Positions 46,756 to 56,169 are shown, counted from the first letter of the stretch. The stretch: DNA of 64,000 nucleotides from Brachybacterium avium (GCF_002216795.1 NZ_CP022316.1:1984001-2048000); one strand, 5' to 3'. Made by a program: numbers and translations. The notes: a model not told the origin generated them from the sequence alone.

Positions 46756-46904
46756 TGTGGTTCCTTCGCGAGATGACCGCTGGTGGCGGGCGGATGACGG
46801 TCCCTTTGTGGGGGTGCTTCCACGCTATGGAGACCGCCGTGCGAAGGGATCAACCGTTCGATGGATCTCCGGCTCGTCCCGGTGGCGGCCAGTACGCTCT
46901 GCCC

Positions 46905-48059
46905 ATGACTCAGCGACACCTCGCCGGCGCCCGGATCCTCGCCCAGGGCCTGGTCGGGGAGCCCCGCTTCCCCGATCCCGCCGCGGCGGCGCGGGCGTTC
47001 GGTGCACACCAGGGCCAGGATGTGGCGGGGGTGATGGCCTCCCTCGCCCTGCGCACCGGGGGCGACCTGGACGCGGTGCTCGCCGCCTTCGACCGCGGGG
47101 AGGTGGTGCGCGGCTATCCGATGCGCGGCACCGTCTTCGCGGTCGCCGCCGATTCGCTCGCCTGGCTCACCGAGCTCTGCGCCGTCGCTCCGCTGCGGGC
47201 CGCGATCTCCCGGCGCGGGCATCTCGAGCTGGAGGGCCATCACGTGCAGCGGGCCCAGGAGGTGCTCGAGGAGATCGCCGCGGAGCAGTCGGTGCCGGGG
47301 AAGGGCCGCGGAGTGCTGCGCACGGAGCTCATCGCGGCGTGGGAGACGGCAGGGATCCGCACCGACCGGGGCCGCGGCTACCACCTGCTGTCGGAGCTGA
47401 TCTCCGGTGGCATCGCCGCCTACGGCCCGTGGCGCGACGGGGAGACCGCGGTGGTGCTCGCTCGGGCCTGGCTGCCCGCCGACACCGACCTCGCGGGCGC
47501 CTTCAACGGTGAACGGGCAGCGGCCGCCGCCGAGCTCGCCCGGCGGTACCTCACCAGCCACGGCCCGGCGGGGGAGCGCGACCTCGCCTGGTGGTCCAAA
47601 CTGCCGCTGGGGACGATCCGGGCGGCGCTGCCGCTGATCGAGTCCCAGCTGGAGAGCGGATACGCGGACCGGGCCGGCCGGCTCCACGCCACCGCCGTGG
47701 CGGCCCGCGGAGGGGATGGCGAGCGGCTGTGGTGGCGGCCGGGACTGGCCGAGGACTATGCCGCCGCGGAGAAGGAGACGATGCGCGAGCTGCTGCTGCC
47801 CGGCTTCGACGAGCTGGTGCTCGGCTACCGCGACCGGCTCTACCTGATGGACCCCGAGCGGCACTGCGCGCTGGTGCCCGGCAACAACGGGGTGTTCAAG
47901 CGGGCGGCGCTGCGCCGCGGCGAGGTGGTGGGGCTCTGGAGCCGGAAGGGCACGGCTGGGAAGCGGAGGCTCGTGCTTCAGGAGCTGTGCACTGTGAGCC
48001 CGACGCAGCACCGCCGCTTCGAGACGCTCTTCGCGGCGTTCCCGTACACCGCCGCCTGA
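46905..48059 (+). CDS. Winged-helix protein of the HTH_42 (AlkZ-like DNA glycosylase) family
   Basis: A 384-aa protein with tandem winged-helix folds. The N-terminal HQGQDVAGVMASLALR carries the QxQ-type motif used by AlkZ-like glycosylases to open alkylated or cross-linked bases; MRGTVFAVAADSLAWL, GYHLLSELISGGIAAYG and LLPGFDELVLGYRDR match the family. It may therefore excise bulky or alkylated bases; family assignment is good, activity is inference. A TACGCT box (46893-46898) ends 6 nt before the ATG at 46905, suggesting a leaderless mRNA. Divergent from the MMPL gene. Confidence 0.8.
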   Translation: MTQRHLAGARILAQGLVGEPRFPDPAAAARAFGAHQGQDVAGVMASLALRTGGDLDAVLAAFDRGEVVRGYPMRGTVFAVAADSLAWLTELCAVAPLRAAISRRGHLELEGHHVQRAQEVLEEIAAEQSVPGKGRGVLRTELIAAWETAGIRTDRGRGYHLLSELISGGIAAYGPWRDGETAVVLARAWLPADTDLAGAFNGERAAAAAELARRYLTSHGPAGERDLAWWSKLPLGTIRAALPLIESQLESGYADRAGRLHATAVAARGGDGERLWWRPGLAEDYAAAEKETMRELLLPGFDELVLGYRDRLYLMDPERHCALVPGNNGVFKRAALRRGEVVGLWSRKGTAGKRRLVLQELCTVSPTQHRRFETLFAAFPYTAA

Positions 48060-48105
48060 GGTCGCCGCTCGGGAGCGGCCCAGGCCCCCGTGATGGAATG
48101 AGGGC

Positions 48106-49023
48106 ATGGAACGACCGAGCTACGGCTACAGCGCCGAGGACAATCCGGACCCGCAGGCCCCACCGGTGTGCCCGCGGCACCCCGACCGGGTGAGCTACGT
48201 GCGCTGCAAGCGCTGCGAGCGCCCGGCCTGTCCGGACTGCCAGCGCCCCACCTCGGTGGGGGTGCTGTGCGTGGACTGCGAGCGGGAGATCTCCCGGCAG
48301 CAGGCCTCGACCCGGCCGCGGAACGCGATGGGCGCCCGCATGGGCCAGCGCACCCCGTATGTCACCTACACCCTGATCGGCCTGTGCGTGCTGGCGTACC
48401 TCGGGCAGACGATCGCCCCGCAGCTCGTGGTGCAGCTGGGGCTGTTCGTCCCCTTCCGTGCCGTGGCGATGCCGTGGACCTTCTTCACCGCCGGTTTCCT
48501 GCACGGCGGGCTCCTGCACCTGGGGCTGAACATGTATGCGCTGTGGATCGTGGGGAGGTATCTCGAGCAGGTGCTCGGCCGCGTCCGGTTCTCCGCGGTC
48601 TACCTGGTCTCGATGCTCGGCGGGCACACCGCCGTGTACCTGATCGCGAACTCGCTGGAGCAGTCCTGGTACACCGGCACCCTCGGGGCCAGCGGCGGTG
48701 TGTTCGGCCTGTTCGCCGCCATGTTCATCGTCAACCGGCACCTGGGCGGGCAGACCATGCAGATCCTCGTCCTGATCGGCCTGAACCTCGTCATCACCTT
48801 CACCGTCCCGGGGATCTCCTGGCAGGGGCACCTGGGCGGCCTGCTGCTCGGCGCCGCCGTGACCGCGGGGATGTTCGCCCTCCGTCCCAAGGCGGTTGCC
48901 GGGGCGGACCGGCAGGCGCTGGCGCGCCGCTCCGCCCTCGTGCACTCCGCGGTGGTCGCGGCAGCGGTGGTGCTGTGCGTGGTGCTGATCGTGGTCAAGA
49001 CCCTGCTGGTGATCGGGCAGTGA
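48106..49023 (+). CDS. Rhomboid-family intramembrane serine protease
   Basis: A 305-aa protein. An N-terminal B-box/zinc-ribbon-like domain (CPRHPDRVSYVRCKRCERPA, CVDCE) precedes six to seven membrane helices. The catalytic serine is in GTLGASGGVFGLFAA and the histidine in WQGHLGGLLLGA; HGGLLHLGLNMYALW is the helix-2 motif. Such proteins cleave membrane substrates within the lipid bilayer. A 17-bp terminator hairpin follows. Confidence 0.93.
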   Translation: MERPSYGYSAEDNPDPQAPPVCPRHPDRVSYVRCKRCERPACPDCQRPTSVGVLCVDCEREISRQQASTRPRNAMGARMGQRTPYVTYTLIGLCVLAYLGQTIAPQLVVQLGLFVPFRAVAMPWTFFTAGFLHGGLLHLGLNMYALWIVGRYLEQVLGRVRFSAVYLVSMLGGHTAVYLIANSLEQSWYTGTLGASGGVFGLFAAMFIVNRHLGGQTMQILVLIGLNLVITFTVPGISWQGHLGGLLLGAAVTAGMFALRPKAVAGADRQALARRSALVHSAVVAAAVVLCVVLIVVKTLLVIGQ

Positions 49024-49059
49024 GCACCGCGCCCGGTGACGGGCGCGGAGGGAGCACCG

Positions 49060-49099
49060 GGACGGGCCGGGGCGGCGAACGGGCCGCCCCGGCCCGTCC
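49060..49099 (+). terminator. Terminator after the rhomboid gene
   Basis: A perfect 17-bp stem (GGACGGGCCGGGGCGGC and its complement) with the loop GAACGG, 36 nt after the stop codon. No T-run follows. Confidence 0.85.
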
Positions 49100-49179
49100 G
49101 TCGTCGGCCCTCTATTAGCACGGATCGTCGCCGCCCCATGACGTGTTCGGGGAACTACATGGATGTGGTTTTCCCCAGC

Positions 49180-49677
49180 TGTGGACAGAATTGGGGATAA
49201 CTCTGCGGAGGGCTGGGGATTACACGATCTTGCTGTGGATAACAGGGGATCGACTGTGGACAGACGGTGGGGACGGCGCCGGCAGGCCTCCTCGTCGTGC
49301 GCATGCTCACCGCTCCTGCGCTCGCCGTGCGGCCGGCAGGAGCGCTGCTCAGCGCGAGGGGGAGCGGCCGGCAGCCGCCACCATAAAGCTCGGTGACCTG
49401 CGACGACGCGAAGCGAGGGCGGATGGTGCCGAAGCGCTGCGGGGCAGTTGCAGGACCGTGCCCGGTCCGGAGGGCGCGGGTCGCGACACGCCCGGGTTCT
49501 CCGCTGTACCTGCGGAACTACATGTCTGTCATTCGTCCACGGCTGTGGAAAACCCTGTGGATAACTTCTCGGAAGAGGCGCACAGGAGGAGCTTCCCGGC
49601 CACTGGGTGCCCCGCTGGACCCGTTGTGCACACGCGATGGCGCCGGATCATCCCTCACCGGCCGCACCTGTGGACAC
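49180..49677. other. DnaA-box cluster in a non-coding region
   Basis: The ~650-bp gap after the rhomboid gene has no convincing gene. It holds exact DnaA boxes TGTGGATAA at 49234-49242 and 49556-49564; near matches TGTGGACAG at 49180-49188 and 49255-49263, TGGGGATAA at 49192-49200, TGTGGAAAA at 49544-49552, TGTGGACAC at 49669-49677 and TTGTGCACA at 49624-49632. Most share one orientation. They form two groups about 280 bp apart. No dnaA, dnaN or parAB is visible, so an origin cannot be claimed; a DnaA-binding (titration or control) locus or part of an origin region are both possible. Confidence 0.65.
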
Positions 49678-50307
49678 TCAGTGCTCGGCGCCGCCCGCGA
49701 GCGCGGCATCGACCTCGGTGCGCAGCGCCACCTCGGCCATCCGGGTGAGGGCGCGGGCCGTGGTGGCGGTGTCGAGGACGTCGGCCGAGGGGACGTGGAC
49801 GAAGCCGCCGCGGATCCCGGCGAGCTCCTCGTCCGTCGCCAGGAGATGCTGGAGCGCGTAGAAGACGTCATTGCACACGTAGGTGCCGGCCGTCTGGGAC
49901 ACCGAGGCAGGGATCCCGTCGGCCGTGAGCGCGGCGACCATCGCCTTGATCGGCAGGGTGCTGAAGCAGCCGACCGGGCCGTCGGCCTCGATCGGCTCGT
50001 CCACCGGGCTCGCGCCGGCGCTGTCGGGGATCCGCGCATCGCGCACGTTGATCGCGACCCGCTCCGGGGTGATCCCCGTGCGTCCCGCGGCGAGGCCGAC
50101 GGCGATCACCAGCGTCGGCCGATGCTCGCGCACCGCCGCGGCGAGCAGCTGCCCGGCCCGGCCGAACTCGACCGGCAGCTCGAGGGTCCGGACCGCGAGG
50201 CCCTGGGCCCGAAGCTGCGGTGCCGCACAGCGCACCGCCTCCCAGGACTCGTTCACCGCCGCCCCGTCGAAGGGCTCGAATCCGGTCAGCAGCAGGTCGG
50301 TCGTCAT
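49678..50307 (-). CDS. pcp: Pyroglutamyl-peptidase I
   Basis: A 209-aa C15 cysteine peptidase removing N-terminal pyroglutamate. The start LLLTGFEPFDGAAVNESWEA is typical. The catalytic triad is visible as Glu in ITPERVAINVRDARI, Cys in SQTAGTYVCNDVFY and His in GGFVHVPS. The last DnaA-box-like site abuts its stop codon. The ATG at 50307 starts the signature directly. Confidence 0.94.
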   Translation of the reverse strand: MTTDLLLTGFEPFDGAAVNESWEAVRCAAPQLRAQGLAVRTLELPVEFGRAGQLLAAAVREHRPTLVIAVGLAAGRTGITPERVAINVRDARIPDSAGASPVDEPIEADGPVGCFSTLPIKAMVAALTADGIPASVSQTAGTYVCNDVFYALQHLLATDEELAGIRGGFVHVPSADVLDTATTARALTRMAEVALRTEVDAALAGGAEH

Positions 50308-50390
50308 GGGGACAGCCTAAGGACCCATGCGAAAGGGACGAGGCGGAGTATTCGGAGGCCCGTGGCCTCGTGAACCTCTACCCTGTGCCG

Positions 50391-51047
50391 ATGACCGATC
50401 TCCCCGACCTCGCGACTCTCCACCCGCCCTTCGGCCTGGTGCTGCGCGCCGGTGACCTCACCCTGCGCCCCCTCGCCGATGCGGACCTGCCCGAGTACGC
50501 CGCGCTGCTGCAGCGCCCGATCTTCGCGGACCCCGAGTCGCCGTCCGTGTTCGGGTGGTACCGGGCAGAGCCCGAGGTGCGCGTGCGCAATGCACTGAGC
50601 TTCCAGTGGCACCTGCGCAGCGCGGTGTCCCCGGACGACTGGACCCTGCCGCTGGGCATCTGGGCCGGCGGCCGCCTGATCGGCTGCCAGGACATCGCAG
50701 CCGTGCGCTTCGCCGAACGACGCACCGTCACCTCCGGCTCCTGGCTCACCCTCGACGCCCACGGCCAGGGATTCGGGACGCTGATGCGCCAGGCGATGCT
50801 GGTGCTCGCCTTCGACCACCTGGGGGCGCAGCGGGCGGAGTCCGCGGCGGCCTTCGGCAACGAGGCGTCCTTCGGCGTCTCCCGTGCCTGCGGGTATGTC
50901 GAGGACGGCACCCAGATGTCCACCCTGCTCGGGCCGACGAGGCACGAGCAGCGCTTCCTGGTCACGCCCGAGACGTTCCGCCGACCGGACGTGCCGGTGC
51001 AGGTCGACGGCCTCACCCCGGAGCTGCGGGCCCTGCTCGGCGCCTGA
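50391..51047 (+). CDS. GNAT-family N-acetyltransferase
   Basis: A 218-aa RimL-like acetyltransferase: LRAGDLTLRPLADADLPEYA, GIWAGGRLIGCQDIAAVRF, SWLTLDAHGQGFGTLMRQAM (acetyl-CoA loop) and AFGNEASFGVSRACGYVEDG. A TACCCT box (50379-50384) ends 6 nt before the ATG, suggesting a leaderless mRNA. Divergent from pcp. Substrate unknown. Confidence 0.88.
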   Translation: MTDLPDLATLHPPFGLVLRAGDLTLRPLADADLPEYAALLQRPIFADPESPSVFGWYRAEPEVRVRNALSFQWHLRSAVSPDDWTLPLGIWAGGRLIGCQDIAAVRFAERRTVTSGSWLTLDAHGQGFGTLMRQAMLVLAFDHLGAQRAESAAAFGNEASFGVSRACGYVEDGTQMSTLLGPTRHEQRFLVTPETFRRPDVPVQVDGLTPELRALLGA

Positions 51048-51105
51048 GGACCGGGCTATCGGGGCTGTCAGGGCGGGCGAGGGCACGTGTGGCCGGGACG
51101 TCGTG

Positions 51106-51175
51106 CATCGACTGGCGCTGCGCCAGCATGCGCCTCCGTATACGCGGCCGCATGCTGGCTCAACGCCAGTGGATG
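51106..51175. repeat. Long palindromic REP-like element, copy B
   Basis: Outer arms CATCGACTGGCG (51106-51117) and CGCCAGTGGATG (51164-51175) match at 11 of 12 pairs; inner arms GCCAGCATGCG (51122-51132) and CGCATGCTGGC (51149-51159) match perfectly. It is the same family as 17938-18009 and lies in a 249-bp convergent gap. Confidence 0.75.
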
Positions 51176-51296
51176 ACTTCTGCTCCCACGCGGCCGCTCG
51201 TGCTGCTGGCCGTGCCGTGCCCGTGCCGCTGCTCGCGGGACTGTCCGCAGGCGGGCCCTTTGCCGCTCCCGGGGCGTCGTGAGGCCGGGCTCGCCC

Positions 51297-52313
51297 TCAC
51301 GCGCGGATCCGCATCACGACCCGGCCCTCGATGCCGCCCGCATCGAGCCTCTCGTGCAGGGAGCGCGCCGCGTCCAGGCCCACGGTGTCGGTGATGCGGG
51401 GCCGCCAGGGAGTCTCCTGCAGCAGGCGCACCGTCCCCCGGGCCGCGTCGGCCAGCTCCTCGACGGTGGCGCGCGAGATGACGAAGCCGTGCAGGGAGAC
51501 GTCGCGGGTGTAGAGCCGGGCCAGCGGGATGCGCGGCGGGTTCGGCGGTGCGGCGATGACCACGATGCGGCCGCGCACGGCCATCAGATCTGCGAGCAGC
51601 TCCGGGTCCAGCCGTCCCGAGGTGTCCACGACGAGGTCGGCGCGGCCTCCCAGCAGCTCCCGCAGCTGGTCAGCCGCTCCGGGGTCGGTGTGGTCCACCG
51701 TGGTGACCGTTCCGGCCGCACCGAGCGCGCGGACCCGCGCGGCGTCGCGGCGGCGGGCGGTGGCCACGACGCGGGCTCCGCACCGGGCGGCCTCCGCGAC
51801 CAGGGCGCTGCCCACGTTGCCCGCCCCGCCGCCCACCAGCACGGTCTCGCCCGCCACCAGGTGTCCGTGGCGGTGCAGGGCCAGGTGCGCGGTCGAGGCC
51901 GGGTGCAGGGCCGCGGCGAGGACCGCGTCCTCCACCTCCGCGGGAACGGGGTACAGGCGCTCCCGGGGCACGACGGCCGCGGGAGCCCAGGCGCCCTGGC
52001 GCCCGTCGTGGCCGAGGGAGGAGGTGGCCATCCGTCGGCCCAGCAGATCCTCGGCCCCGGCGCCGGCATCGATCACGGTGCCCACCGCGTCGCGGCCCAG
52101 CACGAAGGGGAAGGGGGTCTGCGTGGGGAAGGCGCCGCTGCGGACCAGGGCGTCGACCGGATCGAGGCTGCTGGCCCGTACGGCCAGGAGCACCTGACCG
52201 GGCCTCGGACGCGGGACGGGCAGCTCACTCACCTCGATCTGCTCCGGCCCTCCCAGCGCACGGAGGAAGGCCGCCCGCATGTGGGGCGTCGGATCTGGCG
52301 AGGAGAGGGTCAC
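51297..52313 (-). CDS. Zinc-type (quinone-oxidoreductase-like) alcohol dehydrogenase
   Basis: A 338-aa medium-chain dehydrogenase/reductase. The N-terminal GroES-like domain has RASSLDPVDALVRSG and GRDAVGTVIDAG; the cofactor domain has VLVGGGAGNVGSALVAEAA and ATARRRDAARVRALGA. Structural zinc cysteines are absent, so it belongs to the zinc-independent quinone reductase-like branch. GTG at 52313 follows the ABC gene by 7 bp; ATG at 52280 is an alternative. Likely co-transcribed with the ABC exporter. Confidence 0.85.
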   Translation of the reverse strand: MTLSSPDPTPHMRAAFLRALGGPEQIEVSELPVPRPRPGQVLLAVRASSLDPVDALVRSGAFPTQTPFPFVLGRDAVGTVIDAGAGAEDLLGRRMATSSLGHDGRQGAWAPAAVVPRERLYPVPAEVEDAVLAAALHPASTAHLALHRHGHLVAGETVLVGGGAGNVGSALVAEAARCGARVVATARRRDAARVRALGAAGTVTTVDHTDPGAADQLRELLGGRADLVVDTSGRLDPELLADLMAVRGRIVVIAAPPNPPRIPLARLYTRDVSLHGFVISRATVEELADAARGTVRLLQETPWRPRITDTVGLDAARSLHERLDAGGIEGRVVMRIRA

Positions 52314-52320
52314 CGGATGC

Positions 52321-54147
52321 TCACATCGAGTCCTGCCACGCCTGGTACAGCGCGGCGAAGCGACCGCCGGCGGCGACCAGCCCGGTGGGGGAGCCGTCCT
52401 CGACGACCTCGCCGCCGTGCACCACCAGCACCCGATCCGCGATCATCACGGTGGTCAGGCGGTGGGCGATGATCAGTGAGGTGCGGTGCCCGAGCAGCTT
52501 GGTGAGCCCCTCCTGCACCATCCGCTCGCTGGGGATGTCCAGCGAGCTGGTGGCCTCGTCCAGGATCAGCACCCGCGGATCGGCGAGGAAGGCGCGGGCG
52601 AAGGAGATCAGCTGCCGCTGCCCGGCGCTGACCCGCCCGCCGCGCTTGCTCACGTCGGTGTCGTAGCCGTAGGGGAGCTTCTCGATGAACTCGTCGGCCC
52701 CGATGGCGCGGGCGGCCTCCTCGATCTCCTCGCGGCTCGCGCCCGGCTTGCCGAGGGCGATGTTGTCCGCGACGGTGCCGGAGAAGAGGTACGCCTCCTG
52801 GGTGACCATCACGATGTTGCGGGTGAGGTCCTGCATCGAGATGTCCCGCAGGTCCACGCCGTCCAGCATCACCCGTCCCTCGGTGGTGTCGTAGAAGCGT
52901 GCGATGAGCTTGGCGACCGTGGACTTCCCGGCGCCGGTCTGGCCCACCAGGGCGATCGTCTGCCCGGCGGGGATGTGCAGGTCCATCGGCTGCAGCACCA
53001 GCGGGCCGTCCTCGGTGTAGCGGAAGGCGACCTGCTCGAAGTCCACCTGGCCGTTCGAGGTGGGCAGCGCGGTCGGGCTCACCGATTCCTGGACATGCGG
53101 CTGCACCGCGAGGAGGTTCGCGATCTTCTCCAGCGCCGCGACGGCGGACTGGAAGGCGTTGTAGAAGTTCGCGATCTCGTCGACCGGCTGGAAGAACCGA
53201 CGCGAGTACAGCACCAGCGCCACCAGCACCCCGACCTGCAGATCGCCGGCCAGCACCCGGAACCCGCCCACCACCAGCACGGCGGCGATGGTGATGTTGG
53301 CGAGCACGCGCAGCGCCGGCTGGTAGATGCCGAAGACGTTGATCGAGCGCATCGAGGCGTCGCGGTAGTCCTGGGCGAGACCGTCGAACTCCGCCTGGTT
53401 GCGGTCCTCCTTGCGGAAGGCCTTCACCGCGCGGATGCCCGCCATAGCCTCGACGAAGTGGACGATCAGCCGCGCCGAATGGGTGCGGATCGCTCGGTAC
53501 TCGATGCTGGAGCGCTTCTGGAACCACACCGTCAGCATCACGCAGGGGATCAGCATCGCCAGCATCACCAGACCGGTCACCGGGTCCATGGCCACGATCA
53601 GCACGATCGTGAACACCATCGACAGCGAGGCGCCCACCATGACGTTCACGCCCGAGTCGAGCAGCTCTCGCAGCGCCTCCATATCGGAGGTCTGGCGGGA
53701 GACGATCCGGCCCGAGGTGTAGGATTCGTGGAACTCGAGGTCCTGCTTCTGGGTGAAGCGGAAGACCTTCCGGCGCAGCGCGAGCAGCATCCGCTGGCCC
53801 ACCACCACCGACTGGCGCACGTACCCGTAGGTCAGCACGCCGCCGACGACCGCCGCGGCGGCCGCCAGCGCGGCGGCCTGGAACGCCGGGACGGAGTTCC
53901 CCTCCTGGAGGGAGGGCAGGCCGTGGTCGATGCCCCAGGCGATGATCGCCGGGCCGGCCACGACGGCCAGCTGCGCGATGATGACCATGATCGCCATCAC
54001 CGCGAACTGACCCTTGACCGGGGAGATCAGCTCGCGCAGCAGGGCGAAGGAGCGCTGCCGGGAGAGCTTGTTCTCGGCTGCGTCGTGGGGCTGCTGCTCC
54101 GGATCGTTCTGGTCCGGCTGCGGGTTCTTCACCGTCGGGGCGCTCAT
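52321..54147 (-). CDS. ABC exporter half-transporter, subunit 2 (canonical Walker B)
   Basis: A 608-aa fusion of six membrane helices and an ATPase. It has Walker A VGQTGAGKSTVAK, Q-loop MVTQEAYLFSG, a changed signature RVSAGQRQLISFARA (SAGQ rather than SGGQ) and Walker B VLILDEATSSLD with the catalytic glutamate. The long N-terminal cytoplasmic stretch is Gln/Asp-rich. The ATG at 54147 overlaps the stop of the partner gene (ATGA). Together they should form a heterodimeric drug or lipid exporter. Confidence 0.92.
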   Translation of the reverse strand: MSAPTVKNPQPDQNDPEQQPHDAAENKLSRQRSFALLRELISPVKGQFAVMAIMVIIAQLAVVAGPAIIAWGIDHGLPSLQEGNSVPAFQAAALAAAAAVVGGVLTYGYVRQSVVVGQRMLLALRRKVFRFTQKQDLEFHESYTSGRIVSRQTSDMEALRELLDSGVNVMVGASLSMVFTIVLIVAMDPVTGLVMLAMLIPCVMLTVWFQKRSSIEYRAIRTHSARLIVHFVEAMAGIRAVKAFRKEDRNQAEFDGLAQDYRDASMRSINVFGIYQPALRVLANITIAAVLVVGGFRVLAGDLQVGVLVALVLYSRRFFQPVDEIANFYNAFQSAVAALEKIANLLAVQPHVQESVSPTALPTSNGQVDFEQVAFRYTEDGPLVLQPMDLHIPAGQTIALVGQTGAGKSTVAKLIARFYDTTEGRVMLDGVDLRDISMQDLTRNIVMVTQEAYLFSGTVADNIALGKPGASREEIEEAARAIGADEFIEKLPYGYDTDVSKRGGRVSAGQRQLISFARAFLADPRVLILDEATSSLDIPSERMVQEGLTKLLGHRTSLIIAHRLTTVMIADRVLVVHGGEVVEDGSPTGLVAAGGRFAALYQAWQDSM

Positions 54148-55970
54148 CGGCCCTCCTCCTGGATCGCGCGGAGCTCGAGCTCGCCGGTGAGGGTCTCGAT
54201 GTCCTGGTCGCGGCGCCTCTCCTCCTCCTGGTGGGCGATCACCCAGCGGTAGCGGGCGGAGCTGGCCAGCAGCTCGGTGTGGGTGCCGACGTCGACCACG
54301 CGCCCGCCGTCCAGCAGCGCGACCCGATCGGCCAGCGCCACGGTCGAGGTGCGGTGGGCGACGATCAGGGTGGTGGTGCCCTCGAGCACCTCCCGCAGAC
54401 GCCCGGTGACGGTCTCCTCCGTCTTGGTGTCCAGGGCCGAGAGCGGGTCGTCCAGCAGCAGCACGGCGGGCTTGGCGGCGATGGAGCGGGCCAGGGCCAG
54501 GCGCTGACGCTGCCCACCGGACAGGCTCATGCCCTCCTCACCGATACGGGTGTCGACCCCCTCGGGCAGCTCGTAGGCGAAGGTGGCGTCGGCGGTGTGC
54601 AGTGCGACGTGCATCAGCTCCTCGGCCGCCTCCTCGGACAGGGAGCGGTCCGCGCCCAGCAGCACGTTCTCCCGCACGGAGTCGGAGAACAAGGTGGCGT
54701 CCTCGAAGGCGACTGCGGTGAGGGTGCGCAGGTCGGTGAGGTCCATGTCGCGGATGTCGACCCCGTCGATGGTGACGGTGCCGGAGGTGACGTCGTACAG
54801 CCGCGGCACCAGCTGCAGCAGCGTGGATTTGCCGCTCCCGGTCACCCCCACCAGCGCCATGGTCTCGCCGGGGCGGATCTCGAGGTTCGCCCCGTCGATC
54901 ACGTCCGAGACATGATCGGGAGCATCCTCGTAGCGGAAGTGCACGTTCTCCAGCCGCACCGCGCCGGTCGCGGCCGACGGGTCGAGGCGCGCCGGTGACT
55001 CGGGTGTGGTGATGGAGTTCTCGGAGTCCATCACCTCGAAGTGACGGTCCAGCGCGGTGGTGGCGTTCACGGCCTGTCCCAGCAGCATGCCGAGCATCCG
55101 CACCGGCCCCACCACCAAGGTGGCGGTCGCGAAGTAGGAGGCGAGCTGGCCGGTGGAGATGTCGCCCGAGGCGGTCAGGTGCAGGCCCGCGAGCAGTGCG
55201 ATGCCGAGCGCGAGCTCGGGCAGCATGAACATGAACATGTCGAAGCGGGCGATCGCGGTGGCCTTGCGCACCTCGGTGCGGCGCAGCTCCTCGGCCTGTT
55301 CGGTGAAGCCCTCCAGGGCCGACGGGCCGCGGCCGAAGGCCTTCAGCACCCGGATGCCCTGGACCGACTGCTCGATCGTGGTGGCCAGGTCACCGTTCTG
55401 ATCCTGGGAGCGGCGGGAGAGCACCGAGAACCCGCGGTGGAAGCGGTAGGCGATGATCACCACCGGCACCGCGGCGAGGAAGAAGATCAGCGCCAGGGTC
55501 GCGGAGGAGCGGACCAGCAGCGCCATGCCCACGGTGATGGTGACGACGTTGGTGACGGCCATGATCATGCCGAAGGCGATCCAGCGGCGGATCTGGCTGA
55601 TGTCGCTCATCATGCGCGAGAGCAGCTGGCCGGAGCCCCAGCCGTCGTGGAAGGTGACCGGCATGTTCTGGACCTTCGCGTAGAAGCTCACGCGGATCTG
55701 CTTCTCGACGGTGGTCGAGGGTGCGACGGCGAAGGTGCGGCGCAACCAGATCAATGAGGCCTCGACGATGCCGAGGCCCAGCACGATCGCGCCGCCGGTC
55801 CAGATGGTGGCGGCGGTCGCATCGGTGTCGAGGCGGTTGACGATGAACTCCAGGACCTGCGGAATCATCAGGGCCACGATCGACGCGGTCATGGCGCTGA
55901 GGAGACCCAGGTAGAGGCGGAAACGGATAGGGCGAACAGTCGTCCAGAGGCGGCGCATGGTGCCGAGCAT
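54144..55970 (-). CDS. ABC exporter half-transporter, subunit 1 (degenerate Walker B)
   Basis: A 608-aa partner half-transporter. Membrane domain with six helices, then Walker A VGVTGSGKSTLLQ, a Q-loop altered to VAFEDATLF (Gln replaced by Glu), canonical signature SLSGGQRQRLALARS and Walker B VLLLDDPLSALD, where aspartate stands in place of the catalytic glutamate. This is the pattern of a heterodimer with one degenerate ATP site. First gene of the operon; ATG at 55970. Confidence 0.92.
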   Translation of the reverse strand: MLGTMRRLWTTVRPIRFRLYLGLLSAMTASIVALMIPQVLEFIVNRLDTDATAATIWTGGAIVLGLGIVEASLIWLRRTFAVAPSTTVEKQIRVSFYAKVQNMPVTFHDGWGSGQLLSRMMSDISQIRRWIAFGMIMAVTNVVTITVGMALLVRSSATLALIFFLAAVPVVIIAYRFHRGFSVLSRRSQDQNGDLATTIEQSVQGIRVLKAFGRGPSALEGFTEQAEELRRTEVRKATAIARFDMFMFMLPELALGIALLAGLHLTASGDISTGQLASYFATATLVVGPVRMLGMLLGQAVNATTALDRHFEVMDSENSITTPESPARLDPSAATGAVRLENVHFRYEDAPDHVSDVIDGANLEIRPGETMALVGVTGSGKSTLLQLVPRLYDVTSGTVTIDGVDIRDMDLTDLRTLTAVAFEDATLFSDSVRENVLLGADRSLSEEAAEELMHVALHTADATFAYELPEGVDTRIGEEGMSLSGGQRQRLALARSIAAKPAVLLLDDPLSALDTKTEETVTGRLREVLEGTTTLIVAHRTSTVALADRVALLDGGRVVDVGTHTELLASSARYRWVIAHQEEERRRDQDIETLTGELELRAIQEEGR

Positions 55971-56109
55971 GGGGAGAGAGAACCTCAGTGGGTGCGGGAG
56001 GCCCCGACGGTCGGGGTCGATGGCTTAGCGTAGTCAACTATTTCGCGCACCGATACCCGTTAAACGCATTCCCGTGACGGCCGGCGCCGATGAGCTCGCG
56101 CCCGAGCCC

Positions 56110-56169
56110 TGCTCCGCGCGTCTCGAGTCTGCTCCGTGCGTCTCGAGTCTGCTTCGCGCGTCTCGAGTC
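56110..56169. repeat. Three tandem 20-bp repeats
   Basis: Units TGCTCCGCGCGTCTCGAGTC start at 56110, 56130 and 56150, with one substitution each in the second and third. They lead directly into the hairpin array. The upstream stretch back to the exporter start (55971-56109) shows no gene. Confidence 0.85.

Noticed and set aside
49180..49677. Chromosomal origin oriC
   Set aside because: DnaA boxes are present, but dnaA, dnaN, gyrB and parAB are not visible in the window, so an origin call is not justified.
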